Source: Azotobacter vinelandii CA
GTDB lineage: Bacteria; Pseudomonadota; Gammaproteobacteria; Pseudomonadales; Pseudomonadaceae
NCBI RefSeq assembly: GCF_000380335.1
Contig: NC_021149.1
Coordinates: 4,330,501 to 4,394,500, forward strand
Direction: 5' to 3'
DNA length: 64,000 nucleotides
Position 1 is the first letter of the stretch. The number at the start of each line of letters is the position of its first letter. The position numbers were made by a program, and so were the translations under genes. The notes beneath the pieces were generated by a model, which made no database searches, was not told where the DNA came from, and saw nothing but the letters and a program-made list of their open reading frames with translations. Positions 44,353 through 57,648 of this stretch are shown here, piece after piece.

Positions 44353-45851
44353 CAGAAGCGCTCCAGTTCGGGGAACGGCAACTTGCCGTGATGGACGTGC
44401 ATGGCGCCGAATTCGGCGCAGCGATGCAGGGTCGGGATGTTTTTGCCGGGATTGAGCAGGCCGCTCGGATCGAAGGCCGCCTTCACCGCATGGAACAGGG
44501 TCAGCTCGTCGTTGTTGAACTGGGCGCACATCTGGTTGATCTTCTCGCGGCCCACGCCGTGTTCGCCGGTGATGCTGCCGCCGACCTCGACGCAGAGTTC
44601 GAGGATCTTGCCGCCGAGCGCCTCGGCGCGCTCCAGTTCGCCGGGCTGGTTGGCATCGAAGAGGATCAGCGGGTGCATGTTGCCGTCGCCGGCGTGGAAC
44701 ACGTTGGCCACCCGCAGGCCGTACTCCCCGGACAGGTCGGCGATGCCCTTGAGCACCCTGGGCAGTTCGCGGCGGGGAATGGTTCCGTCCATGCAGTAGT
44801 AGTCCGGCGAGATGCGCCCCACGGCGGGGAAGGCGTTCTTGCGTCCGGCCCAGAACTTGACGCGTTCCGCCTCGTCGCGGGCCAGCCGCACCTCGGTGGC
44901 GCCGGCCGCCTCGAGCACCGCCTGGACGCGCAGGCAGTCGTCGTGGACGTCCTCCTCCACGCCGTCCAGTTCGCAGAGCAGGATGGCCTCGGCGTCCACC
45001 GGATAGCCCGCGTGGATGAAGTCCTCGACGGCGCGGATCGACAGGTTGTCCATCATCTCCAGGCCGCCGGGGATGATGCCGGCGGCGATGATGTCGCCCA
45101 CCGCCCTGCCGGCCTTCTCCACCGAGTCGAAGCTGGCCAGCAGCACGCGGGCCACCTGCGGCTTGGGCAGGAGCTTGACGGTCACCTCGGTGACGATGCC
45201 GAGCAGGCCTTCCGAGCCGGTGAACAGGGCCAGCAGGTCGAAGCCGGGGCTGTCCAGCGCATCGGAGCCCAGTGTCAGGCGCTCGCCCTTCATGGTGAGG
45301 ATTTCCACCTTGAGCAGGTTGTGCACGGTCAGGCCGTATTTCAGGCAGTGCACGCCGCCGGCGTTTTCCGCCACGTTGCCGCCGATGGAGCAGGCGATCT
45401 GGGACGAAGGGTCGGGAGCGTAGTAGAGCGCGTGGGGAGCCGCCGCCTGGGAGATGGCCAGGTTGCGTACGCCGGGCTGGACGCGGGCGAAGCGGCCTTC
45501 CGGACTCACTTCGAGGATGCGGTTGAAGCGCGCCATCACCAGCAGGATGCCCTGCTCCAGCGGCAGGGCGCCGCCGGACAGGCCGGTACCGGCGCCGCGG
45601 GCGACCACGGGAACCTGGCGGGCGTGGCACAGCAGCAGCAGGGTTTCGATCTGCTCCACCGAGTCGGGCAGCACCACCAGCATCGGCGTGGTCCGGTAGG
45701 CGGAGAGGCCGTCGCATTCGTAGGGGTGCAGGTCTTCCTCGTCGTGGAGGATTTCCAGGTCGGGCAGGGTCTCGCGCAGCTCGGCGAGCAGCGTGGCCTT
45801 GTCCACCTTGGGCAGTGCGCCGTCGAGGCGCTCGTCATAGAGAATGTTCAT
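44352..45851 (-). CDS. glcD: Glycolate oxidase catalytic subunit GlcD
   Basis: 499 residues. FAD_binding_4 domain about 55-195 (PVVARGAGTGLSGGALPLEQGILLV; IGGNVAENAGGVHCLKYGLTVHN) and FAD-oxidase C-domain (HAGDGNMHPLILFD; GSITGEHGVGREKINQM; DPSGLLNPGKNIPT). Oxidises glycolate (and D-lactate in related enzymes) to glyoxylate at the inner membrane. First gene of glcDEFGB, divergent from glcC with two GntR-type operators in the 268-bp gap. Confidence 0.96.
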   Translation of the reverse strand: MNILYDERLDGALPKVDKATLLAELRETLPDLEILHDEEDLHPYECDGLSAYRTTPMLVVLPDSVEQIETLLLLCHARQVPVVARGAGTGLSGGALPLEQGILLVMARFNRILEVSPEGRFARVQPGVRNLAISQAAAPHALYYAPDPSSQIACSIGGNVAENAGGVHCLKYGLTVHNLLKVEILTMKGERLTLGSDALDSPGFDLLALFTGSEGLLGIVTEVTVKLLPKPQVARVLLASFDSVEKAGRAVGDIIAAGIIPGGLEMMDNLSIRAVEDFIHAGYPVDAEAILLCELDGVEEDVHDDCLRVQAVLEAAGATEVRLARDEAERVKFWAGRKNAFPAVGRISPDYYCMDGTIPRRELPRVLKGIADLSGEYGLRVANVFHAGDGNMHPLILFDANQPGELERAEALGGKILELCVEVGGSITGEHGVGREKINQMCAQFNNDELTLFHAVKAAFDPSGLLNPGKNIPTLHRCAEFGAMHVHHGKLPFPELERF

Positions 45852-45993
45852 GGATATTCACACGGTGGTGTTTTTGTAATTGTTGGAGCCAAGCCGTGAC
45901 CTTGATGAAGGGGGGACCCCAGGTCGGACTCGCTGCTCTATGGACGTTTCAAGATTGGTCCAGGCAGCGCCGCCGCGTCCATATGTCGCGGAG

Positions 45994-46006
45994 CTGGTCA
46001 TACCAG
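45994..46006. promoter_or_regulatory. GlcC operator 1
   Basis: CTGGT-CAT-ACCAG, perfect palindrome of the TGGTNNNACCA type, 143 bp upstream of glcD and 114 bp upstream of glcC. Confidence 0.75.
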
Positions 46007-46092
46007 TTTTTGTGTCTCGCTTCGGACTGTGGTGCCAATAAATGCTTTGTTGGCAGGGGGATGTGCTCTATATTTTTCGCCTGTCCGATTCA

Positions 46093-46103
46093 TGGTCCTA
46101 CCA
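46093..46103. promoter_or_regulatory. GlcC operator 2
   Basis: TGGT-CCT-ACCA, the same FadR-subfamily core, ending 17 bp before the glcC start codon, so positioned for autorepression. Confidence 0.7.
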
Positions 46104-46119
46104 GTTGCGGAGTGTGTCG

Positions 46120-46899
46120 ATGAGCGGTGAGAGTGGCGGGGCTCAGAAGGGGCGGCGGATCGCCGATCAGGTAGCGGAGCGCATCGAGCGCCTGATCGTC
46201 GACGGAGTGCTGAAGAAGGGGCAGGCATTGCCCTCGGAACGGCGGCTGGTGGAAAAGCTGGGCTGTTCGCGCTCGGCCTTGCGGGAGGGACTGCGCATAT
46301 TGCGCGGGCGCGGGATCATCGATACCGAACAGGGGCGTGGCTCGTTCGTGGCGGATCTGAACCGCGCCACCGACGCCTCGCCGCTGATGCATCTGTTCAG
46401 TTCCCAGTCGCGCACGCTCTACGACCTGCTGGAGGTGCGCTCGCTGCTCGAAGGCGAGTCGGCCCGGCTCGCCGCGCTACGAGCGACCGACGCGGACCTG
46501 ATCCTGCTCAAGCGCCGCTACGAGGAAATGCTCGCCCTCGACGACGAGCCCCAGCCATCCGATCCGCGCGAGCACGCACGCCGGGACCATGCGTTCCACC
46601 TGGCGATCAGCGAGGCTTCGCACAACCCGATACTGGTGCATACGCTGCAGTCGCTCAGCGAACTGATGCTGAGCACGGTGTTCGCCTCGGTGAACAATCT
46701 CTACCACCGGCCGCTGCAGAAGCGGCAGATCGACCGGCAGCACGCGCGTCTCTACAACGCGGTCTGCGAGCACCAGCCGAGCCAGGCGCAGCGCGCCGCC
46801 CGCGACCATATCCACAGCCTTCGCGACAGCCTCAAGGAGATCGAGCAGGAGGAGCAGCGCCTGGTGCGGGCGACGATGCGTCTGGAGGGCTGGAACTAG
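46120..46899 (+). CDS. glcC: GntR/FadR-family glycolate regulator GlcC
   Basis: 259 residues from MSGESGGAQKGRRIADQVAERIERL, with CGGAG 7 nt upstream. Winged helix (about 12-80: GQALPSERRLVEKLGCSRSALREGLRILRGRGII) and FCD effector domain with the metal/ligand residues in RRDHAFHLAISEASHNPIL and AARDHIHSLR. Divergent from glcDEFGB. In E. coli and Pseudomonas GlcC activates glc genes with glycolate; the two TGGTNNNACCA sites are its probable targets. Confidence 0.92.
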   Translation: MSGESGGAQKGRRIADQVAERIERLIVDGVLKKGQALPSERRLVEKLGCSRSALREGLRILRGRGIIDTEQGRGSFVADLNRATDASPLMHLFSSQSRTLYDLLEVRSLLEGESARLAALRATDADLILLKRRYEEMLALDDEPQPSDPREHARRDHAFHLAISEASHNPILVHTLQSLSELMLSTVFASVNNLYHRPLQKRQIDRQHARLYNAVCEHQPSQAQRAARDHIHSLRDSLKEIEQEEQRLVRATMRLEGWN

Positions 46900-46911
46900 A
46901 TGCCCGGCTTT

Positions 46912-46930
46912 GCGATGCCGAAGGCATCGC
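46912..46930. terminator. Bidirectional hairpin between glcC and eno
   Basis: GCGATGCC-GAA-GGCATCGC, a perfect 8-bp stem with a GAA loop in the 48-bp gap between convergent genes. Confidence 0.6.
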
Positions 46931-46947
46931 GCAGGCCGCGGCGGAGG

Positions 46948-49849
<2,902 letters not shown>

Positions 49850-50178
49850 GGCGTTGACTCCTCTGAAAGGTTCTCGTGGCGGCTCGGGTGGCGCGGCCGG
49901 CCCGGATCGCTCGGCCGTGGCTGGTGCCCGCTGGGGCCGCTACCCATTGCGGGGCCCTGGCGGCGGAGTCTCGATCATCGGCCGGCCATCGTCTTCGGCG
50001 ATCTGCACCGCTGGCGGACTGCCCGCTTGTGCAGATGAACAATGCCGTGGCCGAGGCGGTGGCCGATGCTGGGCGCGGAAGCGGAGGGACCACGAGGCGG
50101 AAGGGCGCTCCGTGGGAGCCTGCTTCGGCGATACTTCCCTCCGTCTCCGGCCGAAGAGGGCCGGGCAGGGGATAAGGC
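49850..50178. other. pyk/cdaR divergent regulatory region
   Basis: 329 bp with no ORF of note. It contains a candidate CdaR operator at 50027-50042 and must carry the promoters of both pyk-eno and cdaR; no confident -35/-10 could be picked. Confidence 0.5.
50027..50042. promoter_or_regulatory. Candidate CdaR operator A
   Basis: TTGTGC-AGAT-GAACAA, near-palindromic and matching the site at 51286 at 11 of 12 arm positions except one base on the right arm and the last base. It lies between pyk and cdaR. Confidence 0.45.
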
Positions 50179-51282
50179 ATGTTCGAACTGGACCGAGAAC
50201 TGGCGCAGGACATCGTGACGCGCGCGATGGCGATCCTGCCGTACAACGTCAACGTGATGGACAGCCAGGGGCTGATCCTCGCCAGCGGCGAGCCCAGCCG
50301 GATCGACACCCGCCACGAGGGCGCGCAACTGGTGCTGTCCAACGCCCGGGTGGTGGCGATCGACAGCCAGGCGGCGGCCTGCCTGAAGGGCGTGCAGCCG
50401 GGGATCAACCTGCCGCTGTTCTTCGACCGGCGGTTGATCGGCGTGCTGGGAATCACCGGCGAGCCGGAGCAGGTGCGCCTCTACGGCGAACTGCTGCGGA
50501 TGACCGCCGAGATGCTGGTCGCCCAGCGCCACCAGCAGGCCGAGCGACAGTGGCGACGCCAGCGCAGCGACGATTTGATGGCGCTGCTCCTGGAGGAGGG
50601 CGGCGATGCTCCCCGCTTGCTCGACGAGGCTCGCCTGCTCGGCCTCAAGCCACAACTGATGCGCACGCCCTGGCTGTTCGAACTGGCCGGGGGGCAGTCT
50701 GCCGAGCGGCTCGGCGACTGGCTGCAGGGGCGCTATCCGGATAGCTGGTGCGTGTCGCCGGCGGCCGGTTCGCTGCTCTGGTGCCAGCCGGGAGCCAGTC
50801 TCGACGAACCGGCACAGGCGCAACTGCTGGAGCGGGTCGAGGCGCAGGGCTGGCAGGTGCTGCGCGTCGCCGTCGGCGAGTTGGCCGAGGGCGTCGAGGG
50901 CATGCGCCATGGTTATCGCCGGGTGCGCGACCTGCTGGCCTACGGCCGCGCGATCCTTCCCCGGCAGCGGCTGCTCGGCCTGGCGCGCTACCGTCTGCCG
51001 ACGCTGCTCTGGCACTACCGCGACGACGAGGCGGTCCGGGAACTGCTGCGGCCGCTGCAGCGGCTGCGGGCCCGCGATGCCGGTGGTCAACTGCTTGGCA
51101 CCCTGCGTTGCTGGTGCGAACACCGCGGGCATGGCCAGGCCTGTGCCGATGCCCTCGGCGTGCACCGCAACAGCCTGCGCTACCGCCTGGAACGGATCGC
51201 CGAGCTGAGCGGGGTCGACCCGCTGCGCCTGGATGGCCTGCTGACCCTCTACCTGGGCCTGCAACTGCTGCCCGAGGCCTGA
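50179..51282 (+). CDS. cdaR: CdaR/SdaR-type sugar-diacid (glycerate) regulator
   Basis: 367 residues. N-terminal sugar-diacid-recognition domain (about 1-135: ELAQDIVTRAMAILPYNVNVMDSQGLILASGEPSRI, GVQPGINLPLFFDRRLIGVLGITGEPEQVRLYGELLRMTAEML), a middle GGDEF-like linker, and a C-terminal PucR-type helix-turn-helix (LRCWCEHRGHGQACADALGVHRNSLRYRLERIAELSGVDPL). E. coli CdaR activates glycerate/glucarate genes. Position between pyk-eno (divergent) and garK (133 bp downstream) indicates control of the glycerate-to-pyruvate genes. Confidence 0.9.
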   Translation: MFELDRELAQDIVTRAMAILPYNVNVMDSQGLILASGEPSRIDTRHEGAQLVLSNARVVAIDSQAAACLKGVQPGINLPLFFDRRLIGVLGITGEPEQVRLYGELLRMTAEMLVAQRHQQAERQWRRQRSDDLMALLLEEGGDAPRLLDEARLLGLKPQLMRTPWLFELAGGQSAERLGDWLQGRYPDSWCVSPAAGSLLWCQPGASLDEPAQAQLLERVEAQGWQVLRVAVGELAEGVEGMRHGYRRVRDLLAYGRAILPRQRLLGLARYRLPTLLWHYRDDEAVRELLRPLQRLRARDAGGQLLGTLRCWCEHRGHGQACADALGVHRNSLRYRLERIAELSGVDPLRLDGLLTLYLGLQLLPEA

Positions 51283-51285
51283 GTT

Positions 51286-51301
51286 TTGTGCGTTTGCACA
51301 G
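51286..51301. promoter_or_regulatory. Candidate CdaR operator B (upstream of garK)
   Basis: TTGTGC-GTTT-GCACAG, with a perfect TGTGC/GCACA core, 115 bp upstream of the garK ATG. Its likeness to 50027-50042 at both cdaR-flanking promoters supports an operator. Confidence 0.5.
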
Positions 51302-51415
51302 AAATGCCGTGCCGTCCTTGGTCGTTCCGTCGACGCGCCTCGGGCGCTTGCTCAGCAGAATGAGTCCGGCGCCCGCGCGCATCCCATACTCCAAGACAGG
51401 AAAAGAAGGTTCGCC

Positions 51416-52552
51416 ATGAAAATCGTCATCGCTCCCGATTCGTTCAAGGAAAGCCTGTCGGCCGCCGAAGTGGCCGCGGCCATCGCCGCCGGGCTCGGCG
51501 AAGTCTGGCCATGGGCCGAACTGCTCTGCCGGCCGATGGCCGACGGTGGCGAGGGTACGGTAGAGGCGGTGATCGCCGCGGTCGGCGGCGAGCGGCGTGA
51601 AACCCTGGTACGCGGCCCGCTCGGCGAGCCGGTGGCGGCGCACTGGGGCTGGATCGCCGAGAGCCGCAGCGCGGTGATCGAAATGGCCGCGGCCAGCGGC
51701 CTGCACCTGGTGCCGGCAAGCCGACGCGATGCCTTGCGCAGTTGCACCTACGGCACCGGCGAACTGATCCTCGCGGCGCTGGAGGCCGGCGCCGAGCGGA
51801 TCGTCCTCGGTTTCGGCGGCAGCGCCACCAACGACGCCGGCAGTGGCATGCTGCGCGCCCTCGGCGTGCGTTTCGAGGATGCCGAGGGCCGCCCGCTGCC
51901 GCCCGGCGGCGCGGCGCTGGCGCAATTGCAGCGGATCAACCCTGCTGGCCTCGATCCGCGCCTGGCGAAGGTGGACTTCGAGGTCGCCTGCGACGTCGAC
52001 AACCCGCTGTGCGGACCGCGCGGTGCCTCGCACGTGTTCGGCCCGCAGAAGGGCGCGACGCCGGAACAGGTGCGCCAGCTCGACGCCGCCCTCGGCCGCT
52101 TCGCCGACGTCTGCGCGGCGACCCTGGGCCGCGATGCGCGGGACAGCGCCGGCAGCGGCGCGGCCGGCGGCATCGGCTTCGCGGCGCGGACCTTCCTGGG
52201 CGCGGCCTTCCGTCCCGGTATCGAACTGGTCGCCGAGGTCAGCGGCCTGGAGCAGGCCGTGATCGGTGCCGATCTGGTGATCACCGGCGAGGGGCGGATC
52301 GACGAGCAGACCCTGCACGGCAAGACACCGATGGGCGTGGCGGGCATCGCCAAGCGCCACGGCGTGCCGGTCGTCGCCCTGGCCGGCATGCTCGGAGAAG
52401 GTTACGAGCGCCTCTACGGTCACGGCATCGACGTCGCCTTCAGTCTGGCGCCAGGACCGATCAGCCTGGCCAGCGCTCTCGCCGAGGCGCCCGTCCTGCT
52501 GCGCCGGCGCGCCGCCGACATCGCCCGGCTCTGGCAACTGGCGCGCGGCTGA
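51416..52552 (+). CDS. garK: Glycerate 2-kinase (GarK/GlxK type)
   Basis: 378 residues, type I glycerate kinase family: MKIVIAPDSFKESLSAAEVAAAIAAGL, RPMADGGEGTVEAVIAAVGGE, GFGGSATNDAGSGMLRALGVRF, LCGPRGASHVFGPQKGAT, VITGEGRIDEQTLHGKTPMGVA. This family phosphorylates glycerate at C2, giving 2-phosphoglycerate, the direct substrate of the enolase encoded 3 kb away. Downstream of cdaR with its own candidate operator. Transcription from here may now read into the truncated gcl-hyi-glxR genes. Confidence 0.94.
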   Translation: MKIVIAPDSFKESLSAAEVAAAIAAGLGEVWPWAELLCRPMADGGEGTVEAVIAAVGGERRETLVRGPLGEPVAAHWGWIAESRSAVIEMAAASGLHLVPASRRDALRSCTYGTGELILAALEAGAERIVLGFGGSATNDAGSGMLRALGVRFEDAEGRPLPPGGAALAQLQRINPAGLDPRLAKVDFEVACDVDNPLCGPRGASHVFGPQKGATPEQVRQLDAALGRFADVCAATLGRDARDSAGSGAAGGIGFAARTFLGAAFRPGIELVAEVSGLEQAVIGADLVITGEGRIDEQTLHGKTPMGVAGIAKRHGVPVVALAGMLGEGYERLYGHGIDVAFSLAPGPISLASALAEAPVLLRRRAADIARLWQLARG

Positions 52553-53292
52553 GCACGCCATGGGCGCGCGACCGGGACAGGGATGGGGCGCGCCGGCTGC
52601 CGGGCCTGTTCTCATTCCTGTTCCAGCGAAATCCGTCGTCGGTCGCCGAGGAAATACCCCGAGCGCGTGCCGCTGTGAAAACCCGGCGCGTTCCGGTTCG
52701 ACGGGCTGTGTCCAGCCTGAAATAAATGCGCTCCGGAGCGCCTGCTTCCTGCCGGCAGAACGATTCTCGGCGCCGGCCGACATAAACGGCGAAGCTGCTC
52801 GGGCAGACGGATGTGGGAGAGGGGGGAGGCGCTACCGCGGACAACGGCAGGCAGAAAAGAAGAAGCCGGCGATGCTGCTGGAGGACAACATGCCGGCAAA
52901 TTTCCCTATGGAAGCAGAAAGCACAGTGAATGTGGGGTAGTGTACCTATATGGCGTACGCCGTCACCGTGGCATACCGTCACTGTGGCAGGGTGACTCAG
53001 GCTGAATTACCCGGCTCCGCGTGTGCGGCTTCCGAAATTCTCTTCTCGGGAATATTCGAATGAAAATGATCGGGCCGTTTTTATTTGGCACGAAAAAGCC
53101 GAGGATCAATCTTGCCGTTTATGTTTTTTCATCCATGGCCATACTCGATAACTTGTCGAAAAGCCCGGGCGTTCAAGCCGCGTTTTGTTGGCTGCTCCGG
53201 GGCGCTTTCCAACGAAATATTTCCATGAGAGTGTATCTGTCGAATTTGCCATTAACTACGATTTCATTGTTTCTGATGAAAGTCGTCGATCC
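52553..53292. other. 740-bp non-coding stretch ending at the gcl breakpoint
   Basis: No supported gene. 52560-52940 is GC-rich spacer. 52960-52989 holds a 14-bp direct repeat (CCGTCACCGTGGCA / CCGTCACTGTGGCA, period 16). From about 53030 to 53292 the sequence becomes clearly AT-rich (e.g. GTTTTTATTTGGCACG), unlike everything around it, and the gcl 3' fragment starts abruptly at 53293. Short open frames here lack ribosome sites. Confidence 0.5.
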
Positions 53293-54888
<1,596 letters not shown>

Positions 54889-54954
54889 TCCTCCCGCCCA
54901 CCGGGCACGAGGATGAAAGTCGCTACCCGCCAACCCGATAGACAGGAGCAACAA

Positions 54955-55734
54955 ATGCCCCGTTTCTGCGCCAACCTGTCCATGCTATTCACCGAAGTGG
55001 AATTCCTGGACCGTTTCGCCGCCGCCGCCTTCGCCGGTTTCCGCGGCGTCGAATACCTCTTTCCCTACGATTTCCCGGCCGAGGAAATCCGCGCCCGCCT
55101 GGACGCCAACAAGCTGGAACAGGTGCTGTTCAACCTGCCGGCCGGCGACTGGGCCAAGGGCGAGCGCGGCATCGCCTGCCACCCCGACCGCGTGGAAGAA
55201 TTCCGCGCCGGCGTGGACCAGGCCATCGCCTACGCCAGGGTGCTGGGCAACGACCAGGTCAACTGCCTGGCCGGTATCCGTCCGCAGGGACACGACGACG
55301 CCCTGGTCGAACGGACCTTCGTCGACAACCTCAAGTTCGCCGCCGAGAAGCTCAAGGGCGCCGGCATCAAGCTGGTGATGGAAGCCATCAACACCCGCGA
55401 CATCCCAGGCTTCTACCTGAACAACACCCGGCAGGCCCTGGCCATCCGCGAGAAGGTCGACAGCGGCAACCTGTTCCTGCAGTACGACATCTACCACATG
55501 CAGATCATGGAAGGCGACCTGGCGCGCACCCTGGAAACCAACCTGGCGGCGATCAACCACGTGCAGATCGCCGACAACCCGGGCCGCAACGAGCCCGGCA
55601 CCGGCGAGATCAACTACCACTTCCTTTTCTGCCTTCTGGACCGCATCGACTACCGGGGCTGGGTCGGCTGCGAATACAAGCCGGCCACCACGACCACCGC
55701 CGGCCTGGACTGGCTGATCACCCACAACAACTGA
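54955..55734 (+). CDS. hyi: Hydroxypyruvate isomerase
   Basis: 259 residues from MPRFCANLSMLFTEVEFLDRF, with AGGAG about 9 nt upstream; an in-frame ATG 14 codons earlier is rejected on homology. AP-endonuclease-type TIM barrel with metal ligands in LVMEAINTRDIPGFYL, FLQYDIYHMQIMEGD, HVQIADNPGRNEPGTGEINY and GCEYKPATTT. Interconverts hydroxypyruvate and tartronate semialdehyde. Follows gcl in all typical glyoxylate operons. It has lost its native promoter if the inversion is real. Confidence 0.95.
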   Translation: MPRFCANLSMLFTEVEFLDRFAAAAFAGFRGVEYLFPYDFPAEEIRARLDANKLEQVLFNLPAGDWAKGERGIACHPDRVEEFRAGVDQAIAYARVLGNDQVNCLAGIRPQGHDDALVERTFVDNLKFAAEKLKGAGIKLVMEAINTRDIPGFYLNNTRQALAIREKVDSGNLFLQYDIYHMQIMEGDLARTLETNLAAINHVQIADNPGRNEPGTGEINYHFLFCLLDRIDYRGWVGCEYKPATTTTAGLDWLITHNN

Positions 55735-55752
55735 GTCGAAGGAGATTTCCAT

Positions 55753-56643
55753 ATGGCCAAGATCGGATTCATCGGCACCGGGATCATGGGCAAGCCGATG
55801 GCCCTCAACCTGCGCAAGGCGGATCACGACCTGGTTCTCTCCAGGCACCACGGCGAGCCGCCCGCCGAACTGCTGGAAAACGGCGCCGTCGTCCTGGCCA
55901 ACCCGCGCGAGGTGGCCCGCGAGGCCGAGTTCATCATCGTCATGGTCCCGGACACGCCGCACGTCGAGGACGTGCTGTTCGGCAAGGACGGCGTGGCCGA
56001 GGGCGTCGGCAGCGGCAAGGTGGTGATCGACATGAGCTCCATCTCCCCCACCGCCACCAAGGTCTTCGCCGAGAAGATCAGGGCCACCGGCGCCGCCTAC
56101 CTGGACGCGCCGGTGTCTGGCGGCGAGGTGGGCGCCAAGGCCGCGACCCTGAGCATCATGGTCGGCGGCTGCCTGGACGCCTTCGAGCGCGCCCTGCCGC
56201 TGTTCCAGGCCATGGGCAAGAACATCACCCGCGTGGGTTCCAACGGCGACGGCCAGACCGCCAAGGTGGCCAACCAGATCATCGTCGCCCTGAACATCCA
56301 GGCCGTCGCCGAAGCCCTGCTGTTCGCCGCCCGCAACGGCGCCGATCCGGCCAGGGTACGCGAGGCCCTGATGGGCGGCTTCGCCGGCTCGAAGATCCTC
56401 GAAGTCCACGGCGAGCGCATGATCAAGGGCACCTTCGATCCGGGCTTCCGCATCAACCTGCACCAGAAGGACCTGAACCTGGCGCTGTCCGGCGCCCGCG
56501 AACTGGGCCTGAACCTGCCGAACACCGCCAGCGCCCAGCAGGTATTCAGCACCTGCGTGGCCCTCGGCGGCGGCGACTGGGACCACTCGGCGCTGATCAA
56601 GGGCCTGGAACACATGGGCAACTTCTCGATCCGGGAAGAATAA
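55753..56643 (+). CDS. glxR: Tartronate-semialdehyde (2-hydroxy-3-oxopropionate) reductase
   Basis: 296 residues. Beta-hydroxyacid dehydrogenase: NAD-binding KIGFIGTGIMGKPMALNL (residues 3-20), substrate motif DAPVSGGEVGAKAATLSIMVGG and catalytic Lys region GQTAKVANQIIVALNIQAVAEAL. Makes D-glycerate for GarK. 18 bp after hyi, with GAAGGAGA as ribosome site. In Pseudomonas a ttuD and pyk usually follow; here the next gene is an unrelated pirin. Confidence 0.95.
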   Translation: MAKIGFIGTGIMGKPMALNLRKADHDLVLSRHHGEPPAELLENGAVVLANPREVAREAEFIIVMVPDTPHVEDVLFGKDGVAEGVGSGKVVIDMSSISPTATKVFAEKIRATGAAYLDAPVSGGEVGAKAATLSIMVGGCLDAFERALPLFQAMGKNITRVGSNGDGQTAKVANQIIVALNIQAVAEALLFAARNGADPARVREALMGGFAGSKILEVHGERMIKGTFDPGFRINLHQKDLNLALSGARELGLNLPNTASAQQVFSTCVALGGGDWDHSALIKGLEHMGNFSIREE

Positions 56644-56956
56644 GCCGTCCCCCCACGCATGAGGTCGGCCCGGCCTCGTGCGTGGCCCCTTTCGACCCGC
56701 CCGGCCGGCGGATTCACGGCCCGGATGGCCGGGTGGGTCGACTCCGAACGACGACCGCAGCTCCGCACGAGCCTTTTCTTCCTGCCCCTGCCCCGACCGC
56801 CCGCCTCTCTCCCGGAAGCGCCCTCCCCGCCAGCGGCCAGCGCCGAAACCATCGACGAATTCGATGAATCGCTCCCGAAAAGCGCATTTTTCATCCACTT
56901 CGCTGCGGACTAGCCTTGCTGACGGCGATACCCCTTCACCCCACAGGAGAGATTCG
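56644..56956. other. glxR-pirin gap
   Basis: 313 bp, Pro/Arg-codon-like GC-rich sequence up to about 56870, then a more AT-balanced stretch likely to hold the pirin promoter. No ORF, repeat or clear terminator recognised. Confidence 0.4.
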
Positions 56957-57646
56957 ATGATCACTCTGCGCCCGGCAGACGAACGTGGACACGCCAATCT
57001 CGGCTGGCTGGACAGCCACCACAGCTTTTCCTTCGCCGACTATTACGACCCGCGCCACATGGGCGTCTCGCAACTGCGGGTGATCAACGACGACCGCGTC
57101 GCGCCGCGGAGCGGCTTCGACGCCCACCCGCACCGCGACATGGAAATCGTCACCTACATGCTGGAAGGCACCGTCGAGCACAAGGACAGCATGGGCAACA
57201 GCAGTCGCCTGCGGGCCGGGGAAGTCCAGGTGATGAGCGCCGGCAGCGGCGTCGTGCACAGCGAGTACAACCCGTCCGCCAGCGAGCCGCTGCACCTTCT
57301 GCAGATCTGGATCCAGCCCCGGGAAAGCCGGGTGCCGCCGCGCTATGCGCAGAAGGACTTTTCCAACCTGCGCGGGCTCGGCCTGCTGGTCTCGCCGGAC
57401 GGCCGCGAGGGCTCGCTGCCGATCCGCCAGGACGCCTGCCTGTACCTGGCCCGCCTGGACGACCGGCAGCGGACCAGCCAGCCGGCCCGCACCGGGCGCA
57501 CCTACTACCTGCACGTCGCCAGCGGCAGCCTGCAGGTCAACGGCGTGTCCCTGGCGGCCGGCGACGGCGCCACGCTGGTCGACGAGCCGGCCATCGAACT
57601 GGAGGCCCGCGACAAGACCGAGGCGCTGCTGTTCGACCTGCCCTGA
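56957..57646 (+). CDS. Pirin-family bicupin protein
   Basis: 229 residues from MITLRPADERGHANLGWLDSHHSFSFADYYD. Pirin signature: LRVINDDRVAPRSGFDAHPHRDMEIVTYMLEGTVEHKDSMG with the metal His-x-His (HPH) and the second His/Glu set (VQVMSAGSGVVHSEYN). YhhW-like pirins act as quercetin 2,3-dioxygenases in vitro; the cellular role is unknown. Ribosome site AGGAGA. Not part of the glyoxylate pathway. Confidence 0.9.
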   Translation: MITLRPADERGHANLGWLDSHHSFSFADYYDPRHMGVSQLRVINDDRVAPRSGFDAHPHRDMEIVTYMLEGTVEHKDSMGNSSRLRAGEVQVMSAGSGVVHSEYNPSASEPLHLLQIWIQPRESRVPPRYAQKDFSNLRGLGLLVSPDGREGSLPIRQDACLYLARLDDRQRTSQPARTGRTYYLHVASGSLQVNGVSLAAGDGATLVDEPAIELEARDKTEALLFDLP

Positions 57647-57648
57647 AC

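Noticed and set aside
44388-45899. 503-codon plus-strand frame opposite glcD
   Set aside because: Shadow frame; glcD on the minus strand has all family motifs.
52960-52989. CRISPR-like repeat
   Set aside because: Only two 14-bp copies with a 2-bp gap; no spacers or cas genes anywhere in the window.
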